NCBI GenBank assembly: GCA_963757155.1
Contig: CAVWQS010000025.1
Span: 1-64,000 of the forward strand
From: DASXQK01 sp963757155
GTDB lineage: Bacteria > Pseudomonadota > Alphaproteobacteria > Dongiales > Dongiaceae
Length of the DNA stretch: 64,000 bases
Direction of reading: 5' to 3'
Below, in pieces: positions 26,779 to 36,147 of the stretch (position 1 is the stretch's first letter; each line of letters begins with the position of its first letter). Below the pieces are notes generated by a model. The model searched no databases. It saw only the letters and a list, made by a program, of their open reading frames with translations, and was not told where the DNA came from. Made by a program: the position numbers and the translations under genes.

Positions 26779-27907
26779 TTAGCCCGCGATCGTGGCGGTC
26801 ATCTTCCGGAAGCGGCGCAAGGCGAGGGCGAGGAACAGCACTCCCATCACCGCCACGGCGAGGAACTGGCGCCAGATGACCTCCAGCCCGGCGCCGCGAT
26901 AAAGGATCGCCTGGGCGAAGCTGACGAAATGTGTCGAGGGGGAGGCCTGCATCACCGCCTGCAAAGCGGCCGGCATGCTTTCCAGCGGGGTGCTGCTGCC
27001 CGAGAGCAGGTTCATCGGCATGGCGATCAGCATGAAGAGGAGGCCCAGCTGCGGCATGGAGCGCGCCAGTGTGCCGAGGAAGATGCCGATTGCGGTGGCG
27101 AAGAAGAGATAGAGGGCCGTGCCCAGCAGGAACAGCGGGATCGAGCCGATGATCGGCACGCCCAGAACCGCCTTGACGACGAGCCAGAGGGACAGCGCCA
27201 CCGCCACCAGGATGACGAAGCCGTTCGCCCAGACCTTCGCCATGGCGATCTCGAATGGCCTGAGCGGCATGGCCAACAGATGGTCCATCGTGCCGTGCTC
27301 CCGTTCGCGGATGATCGCGGCCCCCGCGAGGATGATCGCCAGCATGGTGACATTGTTGATGATGCCCATCACGCTCGTGAACCAGGCGGTGGTGATGTTG
27401 GGGTTGTAGGCGACGCGGACCGCGAGCGTGACCGGCGTCGGCCGGGTGACATCCGCGCGCGTGACCGCGCGGGCGATCTCCCGCTCCAGGATCTGCTCGA
27501 TATAGCCGGCGCCGACGCCCGCCTGCATGGCGGCGGTCGCATCGACATTGACCTGGATCGCCGGGCTGCGCCCCGCCTCGAGATCGCGCTGGAAATGCGG
27601 CGGGTATGTCGAGGACGAAGGTGTAGCGCGCGGTATCCATGAGGTGGTCGATCTGGCCAGCGGCGACCTGCGCTGGCGGCTTGAAGTAGGGCGGAAGGAA
27701 GACCTGGGCGATGCGCGCCGACAGCTGGGAATGGTCCTCGTCGACGATGGCAATCGCCGCGTCGTGGAGCTCCTGGGAATTGCTCAGGGACTGGCTGTAG
27801 ACGGCGAAGGAGAAGGTGTAGAGCACCAGGCCCAGCAGCACGAAATCATGCAGGAAGCTGCGCAGCTCCTTGACGCCGAGCCAGAAGATGTTGCCGAGGC
27901 TCGGCAT
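26779..27907 (-). CDS. ABC-2 type permease (YhhJ-like), one apparent frameshift
   Basis: About 375 residues. The first part (FWLGVKELRSFLHDFVLLGL, DAAIAIVDEDHSQLSARIAQ) holds TM1 and the extracellular domain. After a shift near 27605 the rest continues (VNVDATAAMQAGVGAGYIEQ, AYNPNITTAWFTSVMGIINN, EREHGTMDHLLAMPLRPFEI) with five further helices. This is the standard layout of YhhJ/YbhR permeases. It is the last gene of a HlyD-RbbA-YhhJ operon whose order equals E. coli yhiI-rbbA-yhhJ. A one-base correction near 27605 would restore it. Confidence 0.88.
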
Positions 27908-27913
27908 CCGCCG

Positions 27914-30646
27914 TCACCGGGCCTGCTTGCGTAGCAGCAGCAGGCTGAGGAGCGTCAGCGCCGGGACGAAGAGCGCGAGCGCCGCCATCTTGCCGCCGAG
28001 GGCCGCAAATCCCAGGGACTTGGTGAAGGTGCCGACGCTGATCGGCAGGAAATAGGTCATGGGAAAGAGATGGCCCATGAGGGCGGGCAGCCCCGAGAGC
28101 GAGGAGACCGGCGTCAGCATGCCGGAGAACTGGGTGGCCGGCAGGACCGTCAGGATCGCCGTCCCGAACAGGGCCGCGATCTGCGTACTGGCGAAGGCGG
28201 AGATGAGAAGGCCATAGCCTGTGGTGGCGGTCACATAGAGGAGGGCGCCCGCGGCCAGCGCGAGGAAGCTGCCCTTCAGCGGCACGCCGAACACCGTGAT
28301 CGCCAGCAGCACCAGGGTGAGGAAGCTCACCATGGCCACGCCGATATAGGGAAGCTGCTTGCCGAGGATGAATTCGAGGCGGGTGACCGGGGTCACGTAG
28401 AGATTGGTGATCGAGCCCAGCTCCTTCTCCCGCACCACGGCAACGGCCATCAGGATCGCGGGTATCAGGGCCAGCAGCATCGCCAAGGTGGAGGGCACCA
28501 TCGCGTTGACGCTTTTGAAGTCCTGGTTGTAGCGGAACCTGGTTTCGATCGCCGCAGGCGCCGCGCTCGCCCCTCCGTTCGCCTGCTGGAGGTCGGCGAG
28601 GAAGCGCTGATGGACGCTCTCCAGATAGCCCCGGGTCGTCTCGGCCCGGAAGGGCATGGCGCCGTCGATCCAGGCGCCCACCTCAACGGGCCGGCCGCGG
28701 CGCAGGTCGCGCCCGAAGCCGGGCGGAATCTCGACGACCACCTTGAGCTCGCCGCCGGCCAGGCGCCGCTCGATCTCGCCGTAATCCGCCAGCGGCGCCT
28801 GCTCGGTGAAGTAGATCGAGCCCCGAAGCTCCTCCAGATAGGCGCGGCTCTCCGGCGTATCGTCGCGGTCGAGCGCGGCGAAGGGCAGATGGTCCACATC
28901 CGTGTTGATCCCGAGTCCCGAGCGCCAGCATCAGGAAGGCCGTCCCCAGAAGCGCGAAACCGAGGCGGACGGGATCGCGCCACAGCTCCAGGCTTTCGCG
29001 TATCGAATAGGCGAGCAGGCGGCCGAGGCTGAAGCGCCGGCTTGGCGCCGCCCCGCGAGTGGAGGGGGATTGCCCAAAGCCTGCGTCGGGCTCGGCGGAT
29101 GCGGTGCCGACGGCGTCCTCGATATAGCCGATGAAGGCTTCCTCGAGGTTTCCGGCAGCGCGGGCGGCAACCAGATCCGCCGGCGTGCCGGTCGCCAGCA
29201 CACGGCCGGAATCCATCAGCGAAACCCTGTCGCAGCGCGCGGCTTCGTTCATGAAATGCGTGGAGACGAAGATGGTGACGCCCTTGTTGCGGGAGAGGTC
29301 GGCGAGCAGCTCCCAGAATCTGTCGCGGGCGAGCGGATCGACGCCCGAGGTCGGCTCGTCGAGAATCAGGAGCTCGGGCTCGTGGACCACGGCGACCGCC
29401 AGGGACAGGCGCTGGCGGATGCCCAGCGGCAGCCCCGCAGCCTCGGCATCGACATGCTCCGCCAGGCCGAAATCGCGGACGAGCTCCCGGATCCGGCGCT
29501 CGGCCCGATCGGGGGCCATGTGGAAGAGCCGCGCATGGAGCGCCAGGTTCTGGCGCACCGTCAGCTCGCCATAGAGGGAGAAGGACTGGGACATGTAGCC
29601 GACGCGCTTGCGCAGCTCGAGATCGGCCGCATCGATCGGCGCGTCGAAAAGCCACCCCTTGCCCTCGCTCGCCGGCAGGAGGCCGGTCAGCATCTTGATG
29701 GTCGTCGTCTTGCCGCAGCCGTTCGAGCCGAGGAAGCCGAAGATCTCGCCGCGCTCGATGCGGAAGCTGACGTGATCGACGGCGGTGAAGTCGCCGAAGC
29801 GGCGCGTCAGCCCTTCCGCCGCGACCGCCACCTCCAGGCGCCGGCACGCCGCGGCGGGATGATCGGGCTGCCGGTGGCCGGCCCCGAGCGCGGCCGGCAG
29901 CAGGGCGATGAAGCTTTCCTCCAGGCTCGCCGCGCCGGTCCGGACCTTGATCTCGGCCGGCGATCCGGTCGCCAGGATCCGGCCGCCATTCATCGCCACG
30001 AGCCAGTCGAAGCGCTCCGCCTCCTCCATATAGGCGGTGGCCACGATCACGCTCATGCCGGGGCGGCGGGCGCGGATGCGGTCGATGAGGCGCCAGAACT
30101 GGCGGCGGGAGAAGGGTCGACGCCGGTGGTGGGCTCGTCGAGGATGAGCAGGTCCGGGTCGTGGATCAGCGCGCAGCAGAGGCCGAGCTTCTGGCGCATG
30201 CCGCCGGAAAGCTTCTTCGCCTGCCGGTCGGCGAAGGGGGCGAGGCCGGTGTCGCGCAGCAGCCCGTCGATCCGCTCACGCCGCTCCGCAGCCCCCAGGC
30301 CGAACAGCCGGCCGAAGAACGCGATGTTCTCCCGCAGGCTGAGATCGGGATAGATGTTCTTGCCCAGCCCCTGCGGCATATAGGCGATGCGCGGGCAGAC
30401 CTGCCGGCGGTGGCGCCGGCGTCTCATGTCGCCGTCCAGCACGGCGACGCTGCCGCGCTGGATCTCCGCTGCGCCGGCGATGAGGGCGAGCAAAGTGGAC
30501 TTGCCGACCCCGTCGGGGCCGATCAGGCCGACGGCGCGGCCGGCCGGCAGGCTGAGGCTGATGCCATCGAGGGCGAGCGTCGCACCGTAGCGATGGCTCA
30601 GCCGATCGAGGACCGCGACGGGCGGCGCCAAGGGATCACCGGTCAC
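27914..30646 (-). CDS. rbbA: RbbA-like twin ABC ATPase / permease fusion, apparently frameshifted
   Basis: About 910 residues. The first ATPase domain starts at GTG 30646 (Walker A GPDGVGKST, signature LSGGMRQKL, Walker B LLILDEPTTGVD). The second has Walker A GSNGCGKTTT, LPLGIRQRL in place of LSGGQ, and Walker B LLILDEPTSGVD. A C-terminal ABC-2 permease follows (REKELGSITNLYVTPVTRLE, LPATQFSGMLTP). Shifts occur near 30080 and 28910. RbbA in E. coli binds ribosomes, but in this operon an export role with HlyD and YhhJ-like partners is equally likely. The start overlaps the HlyD gene by 11 bp. Confidence 0.88.
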
Positions 30647-31726
30647 GCTTGGGCTCGAGCATTGCGGGCCAGGCCAGCTGGGGATCCAGCCGGACATAGC
30701 CCAGGCCGGGAAGGCCGGCCCGAACCAGATCGGGATGAGCGCGCAGCAGCGCCGGGTCGATCTTGATCCTGACCCGGAACATGAGCTTGTCGCGCTCGCT
30801 CCGGGTCTCGACCATCTTGGGGGTGAACTGCGCCTGGTCGGCGACGAAAGGACTTTCCCCGGCAGGGGCTGGTCGGGCAGGGCATCGAGCAGGATGCGGC
30901 CCTCGCTGCCGACGACGACCTTGCCCGCCTGCAGGGTCGGCAGGAAGATATCCATATAGACATAGGAGAGGTCGAGGAGGGTGAAGACCTTTCCGCCGGC
31001 GGGCAGCACCTCGCCGAGATTCGCCAGCCTGTACTGGACGCGGCCGTCCCTCGGCGCCACCAGCGTGTTGTCGGCGATGTTCACCTGGAGCAGCGCCACG
31101 TCCTGGGTGGCGGCGTCGAGGCCGTGGGTCGCCTGGCCGATGCGCGCCTCGGCGGCGATGAGCGCCGCCGCGGCAGCGTTCATCTGCTGGTGGCGGGTAT
31201 CGAGGAGCTCCTGGGTCGCATAGCCCTTCGGCACCAGCACACGGGCGCGCGCAAGCTCCTGCTGCGCAAGGGTCGCCTCCGTCTGGCGCTGCGTGAAATC
31301 GGCCTTGGCCTCGTCGAGGGTCTCTGTGCCTGGCGCAGCTGAGCCTGAGCCTTGCCAAGGGAGGCTTCGAGATCGCGGGTATCCATCCGGGCGAGCACCT
31401 GGCCGGCCTTCACCGTGTCGCCCTCGTCGACCGCGATCTCGGCGATGCGGCCGGCGAACTTGGTCTCGATGTCGATCTCGTCCGCCTCGGTGCGTCCATT
31501 GCCGAAGGCGATGCCGGCCGGCAACTCGGTCTGCAGGGACTGCCACCAGCGGAATCCTCCGATTCCGGCCCCCAGGATGACGATCACCGCCAATGCGAGC
31601 CGCAGCCACCGCCGCTTGCGGGGCGGCGGCGGTGCCGGCCGGAGAGCCGGCAGGTTCGTCCGGGGTCCGGCCGCGCGGGCCCCGGCCTTCCACGACGCCG
31701 GGATCGACCGTCCTGGTCTCCTTCAT
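30636..31726 (-). CDS. HlyD/YhiI-type periplasmic adaptor, apparently frameshifted
   Basis: About 360 residues. An N-terminal anchor helix (LALAVIVILGAGIGGFRWWQ) is followed by a biotinyl-lipoyl part (GNGRTEADEIDIETKFAGRI), coiled coil (QRQTEATLAQQELARARVLV), second lipoyl half (NTLVAPRDGRVQYRLANLGE) and beta-barrel (YMDIFLPTLQAGKVVVGSEG). The frame changes near 31610, 31330 and 30865. It bridges the inner-membrane ABC unit and an outer-membrane channel. It is the first gene of the operon with a FixK box 82 bp upstream, so the whole exporter belongs to the island regulon. Confidence 0.85.
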
Positions 31727-31807
31727 GTCGCTCCTCTGCCGTCGAGCCGCGCGGAGACCGCCGGCGCATCGTCGTCACCGGAGACTAGGGAGGGCCCTCT
31801 CGGCACA

Positions 31808-31821
31808 TTGACGTGGGTCAA
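31808..31821. promoter_or_regulatory. FNR/FixK box TTGACGTGGGTCAA
   Basis: Exact TTGA-N6-TCAA, 82 bp upstream of the HlyD-RbbA-YhhJ operon (start 31726, minus). Confidence 0.85.
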
Positions 31822-31872
31822 GGGAAGGGTGGCGGCGGACTGGAGCGGCCTCCGGAGGGCCGCCTCGACCGC

Positions 31873-33385
31873 TCACCAGGATCGCAAGGCGCGCAGGCGC
31901 GGGGTCTTCTTGAACTGATGCTCGGACATGCGCCGCAGGAGCCCGTCGAGCGCGCCGATCGCCGCGCCGACATTGGGGCCCTTGTTCAGCATCACGCATT
32001 CCGCCCGCGCCGGCCATGGCGGCATCGGTCATATCGCCCCGGGAAGGCAGCCCCTTCTTGACCAGGCTTTCCAGCACCTGGGTCGCCCAGATCACGGGGA
32101 TATGTGCAGCCTCGCAGAGCCAGAGCAGTTCCTCCTGCATCTCCGCCAGGCGCTCGAAGCCGATCTCGATCGCGAGATCGCCCCGCGCGATCATGACGGC
32201 GAAGGGCTGCCGGCCGGCGGCCTGGACGATCAGATCCGGAAGGTTCTGCACCGCCTTGGGCGTCTCGATCTTGGCGACCAGCCCGAGCGTGTTCCAGTCG
32301 CGCCGGCGATGCGCCAGCTCATCCTGCAGCAGCCTGATATCCGCCACGGTCTCGACGAAGGAATATCCCACCATATCCGCATGGCGGCAGACGAACTCGA
32401 GATCCTTCAGATCCTTGGCGGTCAGCGGGCAAAGCCCGAGATCCGTATCGGGGAAATTCAGCCCCTTCTCGGCCTTGAGCTTCCCGCCATTGACCTTGGT
32501 CCGCTCGATCACCAGGACCGCGCCCGCCTCGTCGAGCGCCTCGACATGCCCGGCGAAGCGCCCGTCATCGACATAGACCCGGTGGCCGATGGCGAGCCGG
32601 TCGATGACCTCCGGAATGGTGCAGGTTGCGCGGAACTCGAACCGGCCCTCCCCCGCCGAAGCCGAGCGGCAGAGCAGCATCCGATCCCCGGCATGGAGCT
32701 TCTTCCGGTCGGAGGCGACCTTGACCCCCGCCGTCCGGCATTTTGGCCCGGCGATGTCCATGAGGACCTTGATCTGCCGATTGATGGCCCGTCCCGCATC
32801 GCGCACATGGGCCACCATGGCGGCCCATGCCGCCTCGTCGTCATGGGCGCAATTGATGCGAACCGCATCCATGCCCCGCTTGGCGAGATCGAGGACATGG
32901 CCGGGATCGAGCGCCGCCTCGGTGGAGAGCGTGACCAGGATGCGGCCCGACCGGCCGTCCAGCGGCGGGCCGAACAGGGCCTGCGCATTGGCGAGAAGGC
33001 GTCGCTCACCGCGGAAGAACTGCCGCTCTGAAGGGAATTGCGCCGCCGCCGGCCCCGCCTCCGCCATGCGGCCGAGCGCCGCCGCGACGGCGTCCAGCGC
33101 CGGCAGGACGCGGCTTTCCAGCCGGCCCAGGGAGGAGAGGCCGTAGCGCATGAGGGCGCGCTGCAGCCCGCGGATGTCGCGATGCCGCAGGGCCAGGTAA
33201 TGAGCCAGATTCAAGGCGCTGGCCCCGAAGGCGGGCCGATGGATATCCGCGCGCCAGCCCTGGAACATGCGCCGCCCCTCGGCGGCCACCGAAATCCGCA
33301 GATCCTCGACCTCATGGCCGAGCTCGACCAGGCGAGGGGTGTCCCGGTGATCGAACGCTTCTCTCATCATGGTTGTCATCATCAC
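31873..33385 (-). CDS. Pyruvate kinase with N-terminal extension, one apparent frameshift
   Basis: About 500 residues. Residues 1-140 are a helical extension (HEVEDLRISVAAEGRRMFQG, SALNLAHYLALRHRDIRGLQ) not found in typical PykA/F. The barrel begins at GRILVTLSTEAALDPGHVLD and includes VRINCAHDDEAAW, KVLMDIAGPKCRT, the B domain, LVAKIETPKAVQNLPDL, the catalytic segment MIARGDLAIEIGFERLAEMQ and VIWATQVLESLVKKGLPSRG. A shift near 32010 throws the last 50 codons out of frame; the alternative frame gives VMLNKGPNVGAAIGALDGLL and stops at 31873. It probably makes ATP by substrate-level phosphorylation when respiration fails. Confidence 0.85.
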
Positions 33386-33495
33386 CTAGTCTCATGTCGC
33401 GGTTGTGACGCTTGGCAACGGTGAGGCTCGTCCACAATCGTCCCAGCCTGGCGCGGGGCGACGACGCCACATGCGCCAAGCTGGGCAACAACGGC

Positions 33496-33672
33496 CTAGG
33501 CCGCGGCCTTCGGTTCCTCGACGGCCGCAGCTAGCTTGGCGACCTGCTCTGCCTTGGACACTTCCTGCTCCGCCTGCCGCCAGTGGCGCAGGTGCTGCCC
33601 GACGGGGCGGCCTGATTCATTCCAGATTGCGTAGGCGCGAAGGCGGATCGCCTCTTCACGTTCGTCGGTCAT
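33496..33672 (-). CDS. DUF2934 small protein
   Basis: 58 residues: it begins MTDEREEAIRLRAYAIWNES, then GRPVGQHLRHWRQAEQEVSK and an Ala/Glu-rich tail. The pattern I-x-RAY-x-W-x2-x-GRP-x-G-x3-HW-x2-AE is the DUF2934 signature; function is unknown but members recur in stress loci. AGGAGATCGTAC precedes the ATG. A FixK box is 64 bp upstream (33736). Confidence 0.8.
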   Translation of the reverse strand: MTDEREEAIRLRAYAIWNESGRPVGQHLRHWRQAEQEVSKAEQVAKLAAAVEEPKAAA

Positions 33673-33729
33673 GTACGATCTCCTAAGGGGGTTGAGTGAC
33701 GTCCTTTCTTATGCGTAGCAGCGCAGGTC

Positions 33730-34002
33730 TCAGCATTGATGCAGATCAACCCGCGGCGTTTGCTCGATGACATGGCGAAGCAACAGCTTCAACTTCGCGG
33801 AACGGCAATAGTCGCCGCGTGCCCGCGCATGAGCGATGTCTTCGCAGAGGATCGTCTTGATCGCCCGATGACCCTGCGACGATTGAAGGAGATAGGAGCA
33901 GAGCTCGGTCGCAATCATCCCCGGTAGATGCTCTTGCTCGTCAAAGGCGGCCTCCTCTCGCGTCAGGTCGCTCAAGGCGATGCAATCTTCTAAGGTGAGC
34001 AT
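33730..34002 (-). CDS. Conserved hypothetical protein near FixK regulator
   Basis: 90 residues, acidic N-terminus and basic middle: LTLEDCIALSDLTREEAAFD, EHLPGMIATELCSYLLQSSQ, AIKTILCEDIAHARARGDYC, KLKLLLRHVIEQTP. It appears all-helical and soluble, with four Cys/His-containing turns, but no known domain. GGAGGAT lies before the ATG at 34002, which overlaps the end of the receiver gene by 13 bp, so both are co-translated. Its position among the oxygen regulators suggests an accessory regulatory role (inference). Confidence 0.65.
   Translation of the reverse strand: MLTLEDCIALSDLTREEAAFDEQEHLPGMIATELCSYLLQSSQGHRAIKTILCEDIAHARARGDYCRSAKLKLLLRHVIEQTPRVDLHQC
33736..33749. promoter_or_regulatory. 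FNR/FixK box TTGATGCAGATCAA
   Basis: Exact palindrome 64 bp upstream of the DUF2934 gene, overlapping the last codons of the preceding hypothetical gene. Confidence 0.88.
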
Positions 34003-34379
34003 GGCGTATCCTCCGTTTCCAGGACGTCCCGGATGACGCGCCGGATCGCCTCGGGCGACAAGGGCTTGCGCAGAATAGCGCCGGGGCACGGGGCCTGCAG
34101 GAGGCGTTCCTCGTCACTAGCCCCGGCAAGGATGACGATGGGGGTTGCCTGTATATTGCGATTGGATCGAAGCCAGCTGACTGCCTCTCGTCCCGGCACG
34201 TCACGGAGCTGCAGATCCATGAGAATCAATTTTGGCGTCCTCTCCCGCACTGCGATCACCGCGCCGATGCCGGAGTCGACGATTTCGACCATGAAGCCTA
34301 ACGCCTCCAGAACCTGCCGGCACAACTGGCCCGGGCCTGGCTCTGCGATGGCGATGAGAGCTCGCGGTGTTTGTGGCAA
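33990..34379 (-). CDS. Stand-alone response-regulator receiver protein
   Basis: 129 residues, a single CheY-like domain. The phosphoacceptor Asp is in KLILMDLQLRDVPG, the conserved Thr/Ser position in PIVILAGASDEE and the Lys in GAILRKPLSPEAIR. The usual acidic pair near the N-terminus is weak (ALIAIAEPGPGQ), so phosphorylation may be altered. There is no output domain. It lies downstream of the FixK-like gene on the same strand (113-bp gap) and may receive phosphate from the hybrid FixL-like kinase. Confidence 0.85.
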   Translation of the reverse strand: MPQTPRALIAIAEPGPGQLCRQVLEALGFMVEIVDSGIGAVIAVRERTPKLILMDLQLRDVPGREAVSWLRSNRNIQATPIVILAGASDEERLLQAPCPGAILRKPLSPEAIRRVIRDVLETEDTPCSP

Positions 34380-34492
34380 GGAGGCAGCGGCGGAGCCACG
34401 AAGCCGGCCCTTTCAATCCTGATGGGGCTCCGTCGTGCTGGACGGCATGGCGGTTCCGGAGTGTTGGCGGGATCTTCCATATTGCCGAACTC

Positions 34493-35218
34493 CTAGCAGT
34501 CGCGGTCCCGACCATGGTCCAACTCGCCGGCAGCAAGCTCTTCGAGCTGGTCGCGGTCTCGGATCTGGATGCGGTCGGGAGTCGGCAGGGCGATGAGCCC
34601 ATCTTGCTTTAGCTTGGTCAATGTCCGGGACACCGTCTCGATCGTCAGGCCGAGATAGTCCGCGATGTCGCTTCTGGTCATTGGCAGCCCGACGGCCCTC
34701 TCCTCCTCCGCACCGGCCTGCTCCGCCATCAGGAGGAGGAAGCTCGCGACCTTCTCCGCTGCCGACTTCCGGCCGAGCAGGAGCATCTGGTTTTGGGCGG
34801 CGCTGAGCTCGTGGGAGGCAACGGCCAGGACGCGCTTTGCAAAGCCCGGCACTTCATCGATGAGACGGTCGAAAGCCGTGCGCTTGTAACGGCAGAGCGT
34901 GACCTCCGTGATCGCCTCTGCCGTATAGACGCAGACGCCCTCCGGCGCGAGGCCGAGAAACTGGCCGGCCGAGAGGAAGCCGGTGATCTGCCGGCGACCA
35001 TCGGGAAGAATTTTGCAGAGCCGCAGCATGCCGCGCACCACCTCATAGACGCTGTCGGCCTCATCGCCTTCCGCAAACAGGGTCTCGCCGGCCGCTTTCC
35101 GGTGAAGCGAGCTGACGGCCATGAGGCGGCTGGCGCCCTGGGGGCTGAGGCCTGCGGAAATGGAAAGCGCGGCTGGCTCCATCCTGGTGGCCGTATTCGA
35201 GGCGATTTGAGCTTGCAT
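34493..35218 (-). CDS. FixK-like Crp/Fnr-family transcription regulator
   Basis: 241 residues. A cyclic-nucleotide-binding fold (GETLFAEGDEADSVYEVVRG, LCKILPDGRRQITGFLSAGQ) joins a long dimer helix and a C-terminal winged HTH (MTRSDIADYLGLTIETVSRT). The recognition helix carries E-T-V-S-R, the contact pattern that reads TTGA-N6-TCAA. The N-terminal cysteine cluster of oxygen-sensing FNR is absent, so it is FixK-like and needs an external signal. It diverges from the OmpR-type gene and is the obvious candidate to bind the dozen boxes of the island. No box is seen at its own promoter. Confidence 0.93.
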   Translation of the reverse strand: MQAQIASNTATRMEPAALSISAGLSPQGASRLMAVSSLHRKAAGETLFAEGDEADSVYEVVRGMLRLCKILPDGRRQITGFLSAGQFLGLAPEGVCVYTAEAITEVTLCRYKRTAFDRLIDEVPGFAKRVLAVASHELSAAQNQMLLLGRKSAAEKVASFLLLMAEQAGAEEERAVGLPMTRSDIADYLGLTIETVSRTLTKLKQDGLIALPTPDRIQIRDRDQLEELAAGELDHGRDRDC

Positions 35219-35400
35219 GTCCGTCCTCCTGTTTATCGCGTCGGCCGGATCGTTCCGGCCAGGAGGAGGCTAGCGGGGTCATGTCACCCGTTGATGCCGA
35301 AGGCCGTGGCGTTTAACATCGGTAGAAGGCGAAGTGTGACAGTTTGTGTCAGGCTCGGCTGGTGGGCTTTGCCCTGTGATGGCCGTGACGCGGATCTGAA

Positions 35401-36141
35401 ATGAGCAACCCAGCGCATATCCTGGTCGTAGACGACGAACCGCGGATCAGGACCATGCTGCGACGCTATCTCACCGATGAAGGCTTCAAGGTGAGTGATG
35501 CCGCAGATGGCGGATCGATGCGCGCCGTCCTGGAGGGCGGCATCGTCGACCTGGTGCTGCTCGACCTGATGCTCCCGGGCGAGGATGGTCTTTCCCTCGC
35601 CCGCTCTATCCGGCAGCGCTCGGAAATCCCCGTCATCATGCTGACCGGCAAGGGGGATCTGATCGACAGAGTCGTGGGCCTCGAGACCGGCGCGGATGAC
35701 TACATCACCAAGCCATTCGAGTTGCGGGAAGTCCTGGCGCGTATTCGCACTGTCCTCCGTCGGATAGGCCCCGGACCGCCGGTACCCGCCGCTTCCAAGT
35801 CGGTCGCCGACAAGAGTGCCGGCGAGGTCCTCCGATTTCAAGGCTGGTGCCTCGACCTGGTGAAGCGCGAGCTCGCGCCGCCCACCGGCGGTTTGGTGCC
35901 GCTCACCGCCGGCGAGTTCGACCTGCTGCGGGTGTTCGCCCAGCATCCGAACCGGGTGCTCACCCGCGCGCAGCTCATCGAGCTGGTGAAGGGCCGGGAA
36001 TGGGCTGCCTATGACCGCGCGATCGATACCCAGGTCGGCCGGCTGCGCAAGAAGCTGGAGGCGGATCCCGGCAATCCCAGCCTGATCAAGACGGTCCGCG
36101 GCGGGGGCTATGTCTTTGCCACGCCGGTGGCGACGGGCTGA
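35401..36141 (+). CDS. OmpR-family response regulator
   Basis: 246 residues, intact. A receiver domain (HILVVDDEPRIRTMLRRYLT, the phosphoacceptor in LVLLDLMLPGEDG, Thr in VIMLTGKGD, Lys in DYITKPFELRE) is linked to a winged-helix output domain (LTAGEFDLLRVFAQHPNRVL, IDTQVGRLRKKLEADPGNPS, VRGGGYVF). It is convergent with the hybrid kinase gene, whose stop lies 6 bp away, which makes them a likely cognate pair. Note it is not FixJ, which has a LuxR-type HTH. It diverges from the FixK-like gene (182-bp gap) and may control it. Confidence 0.95.
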   Translation: MSNPAHILVVDDEPRIRTMLRRYLTDEGFKVSDAADGGSMRAVLEGGIVDLVLLDLMLPGEDGLSLARSIRQRSEIPVIMLTGKGDLIDRVVGLETGADDYITKPFELREVLARIRTVLRRIGPGPPVPAASKSVADKSAGEVLRFQGWCLDLVKRELAPPTGGLVPLTAGEFDLLRVFAQHPNRVLTRAQLIELVKGREWAAYDRAIDTQVGRLRKKLEADPGNPSLIKTVRGGGYVFATPVATG

Positions 36142-36147
36142 GGCCGC

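Noticed and set aside
34493..35218. Naming the regulator FNR
   Set aside because: The N-terminal iron-sulfur cysteine cluster is absent; a FixK-like assignment fits better.
35401..36141. Naming the response regulator FixJ because of the FixL-like kinase
   Set aside because: Its output domain is an OmpR-type winged helix (RGGGYVF ending), not the LuxR-type HTH of FixJ.
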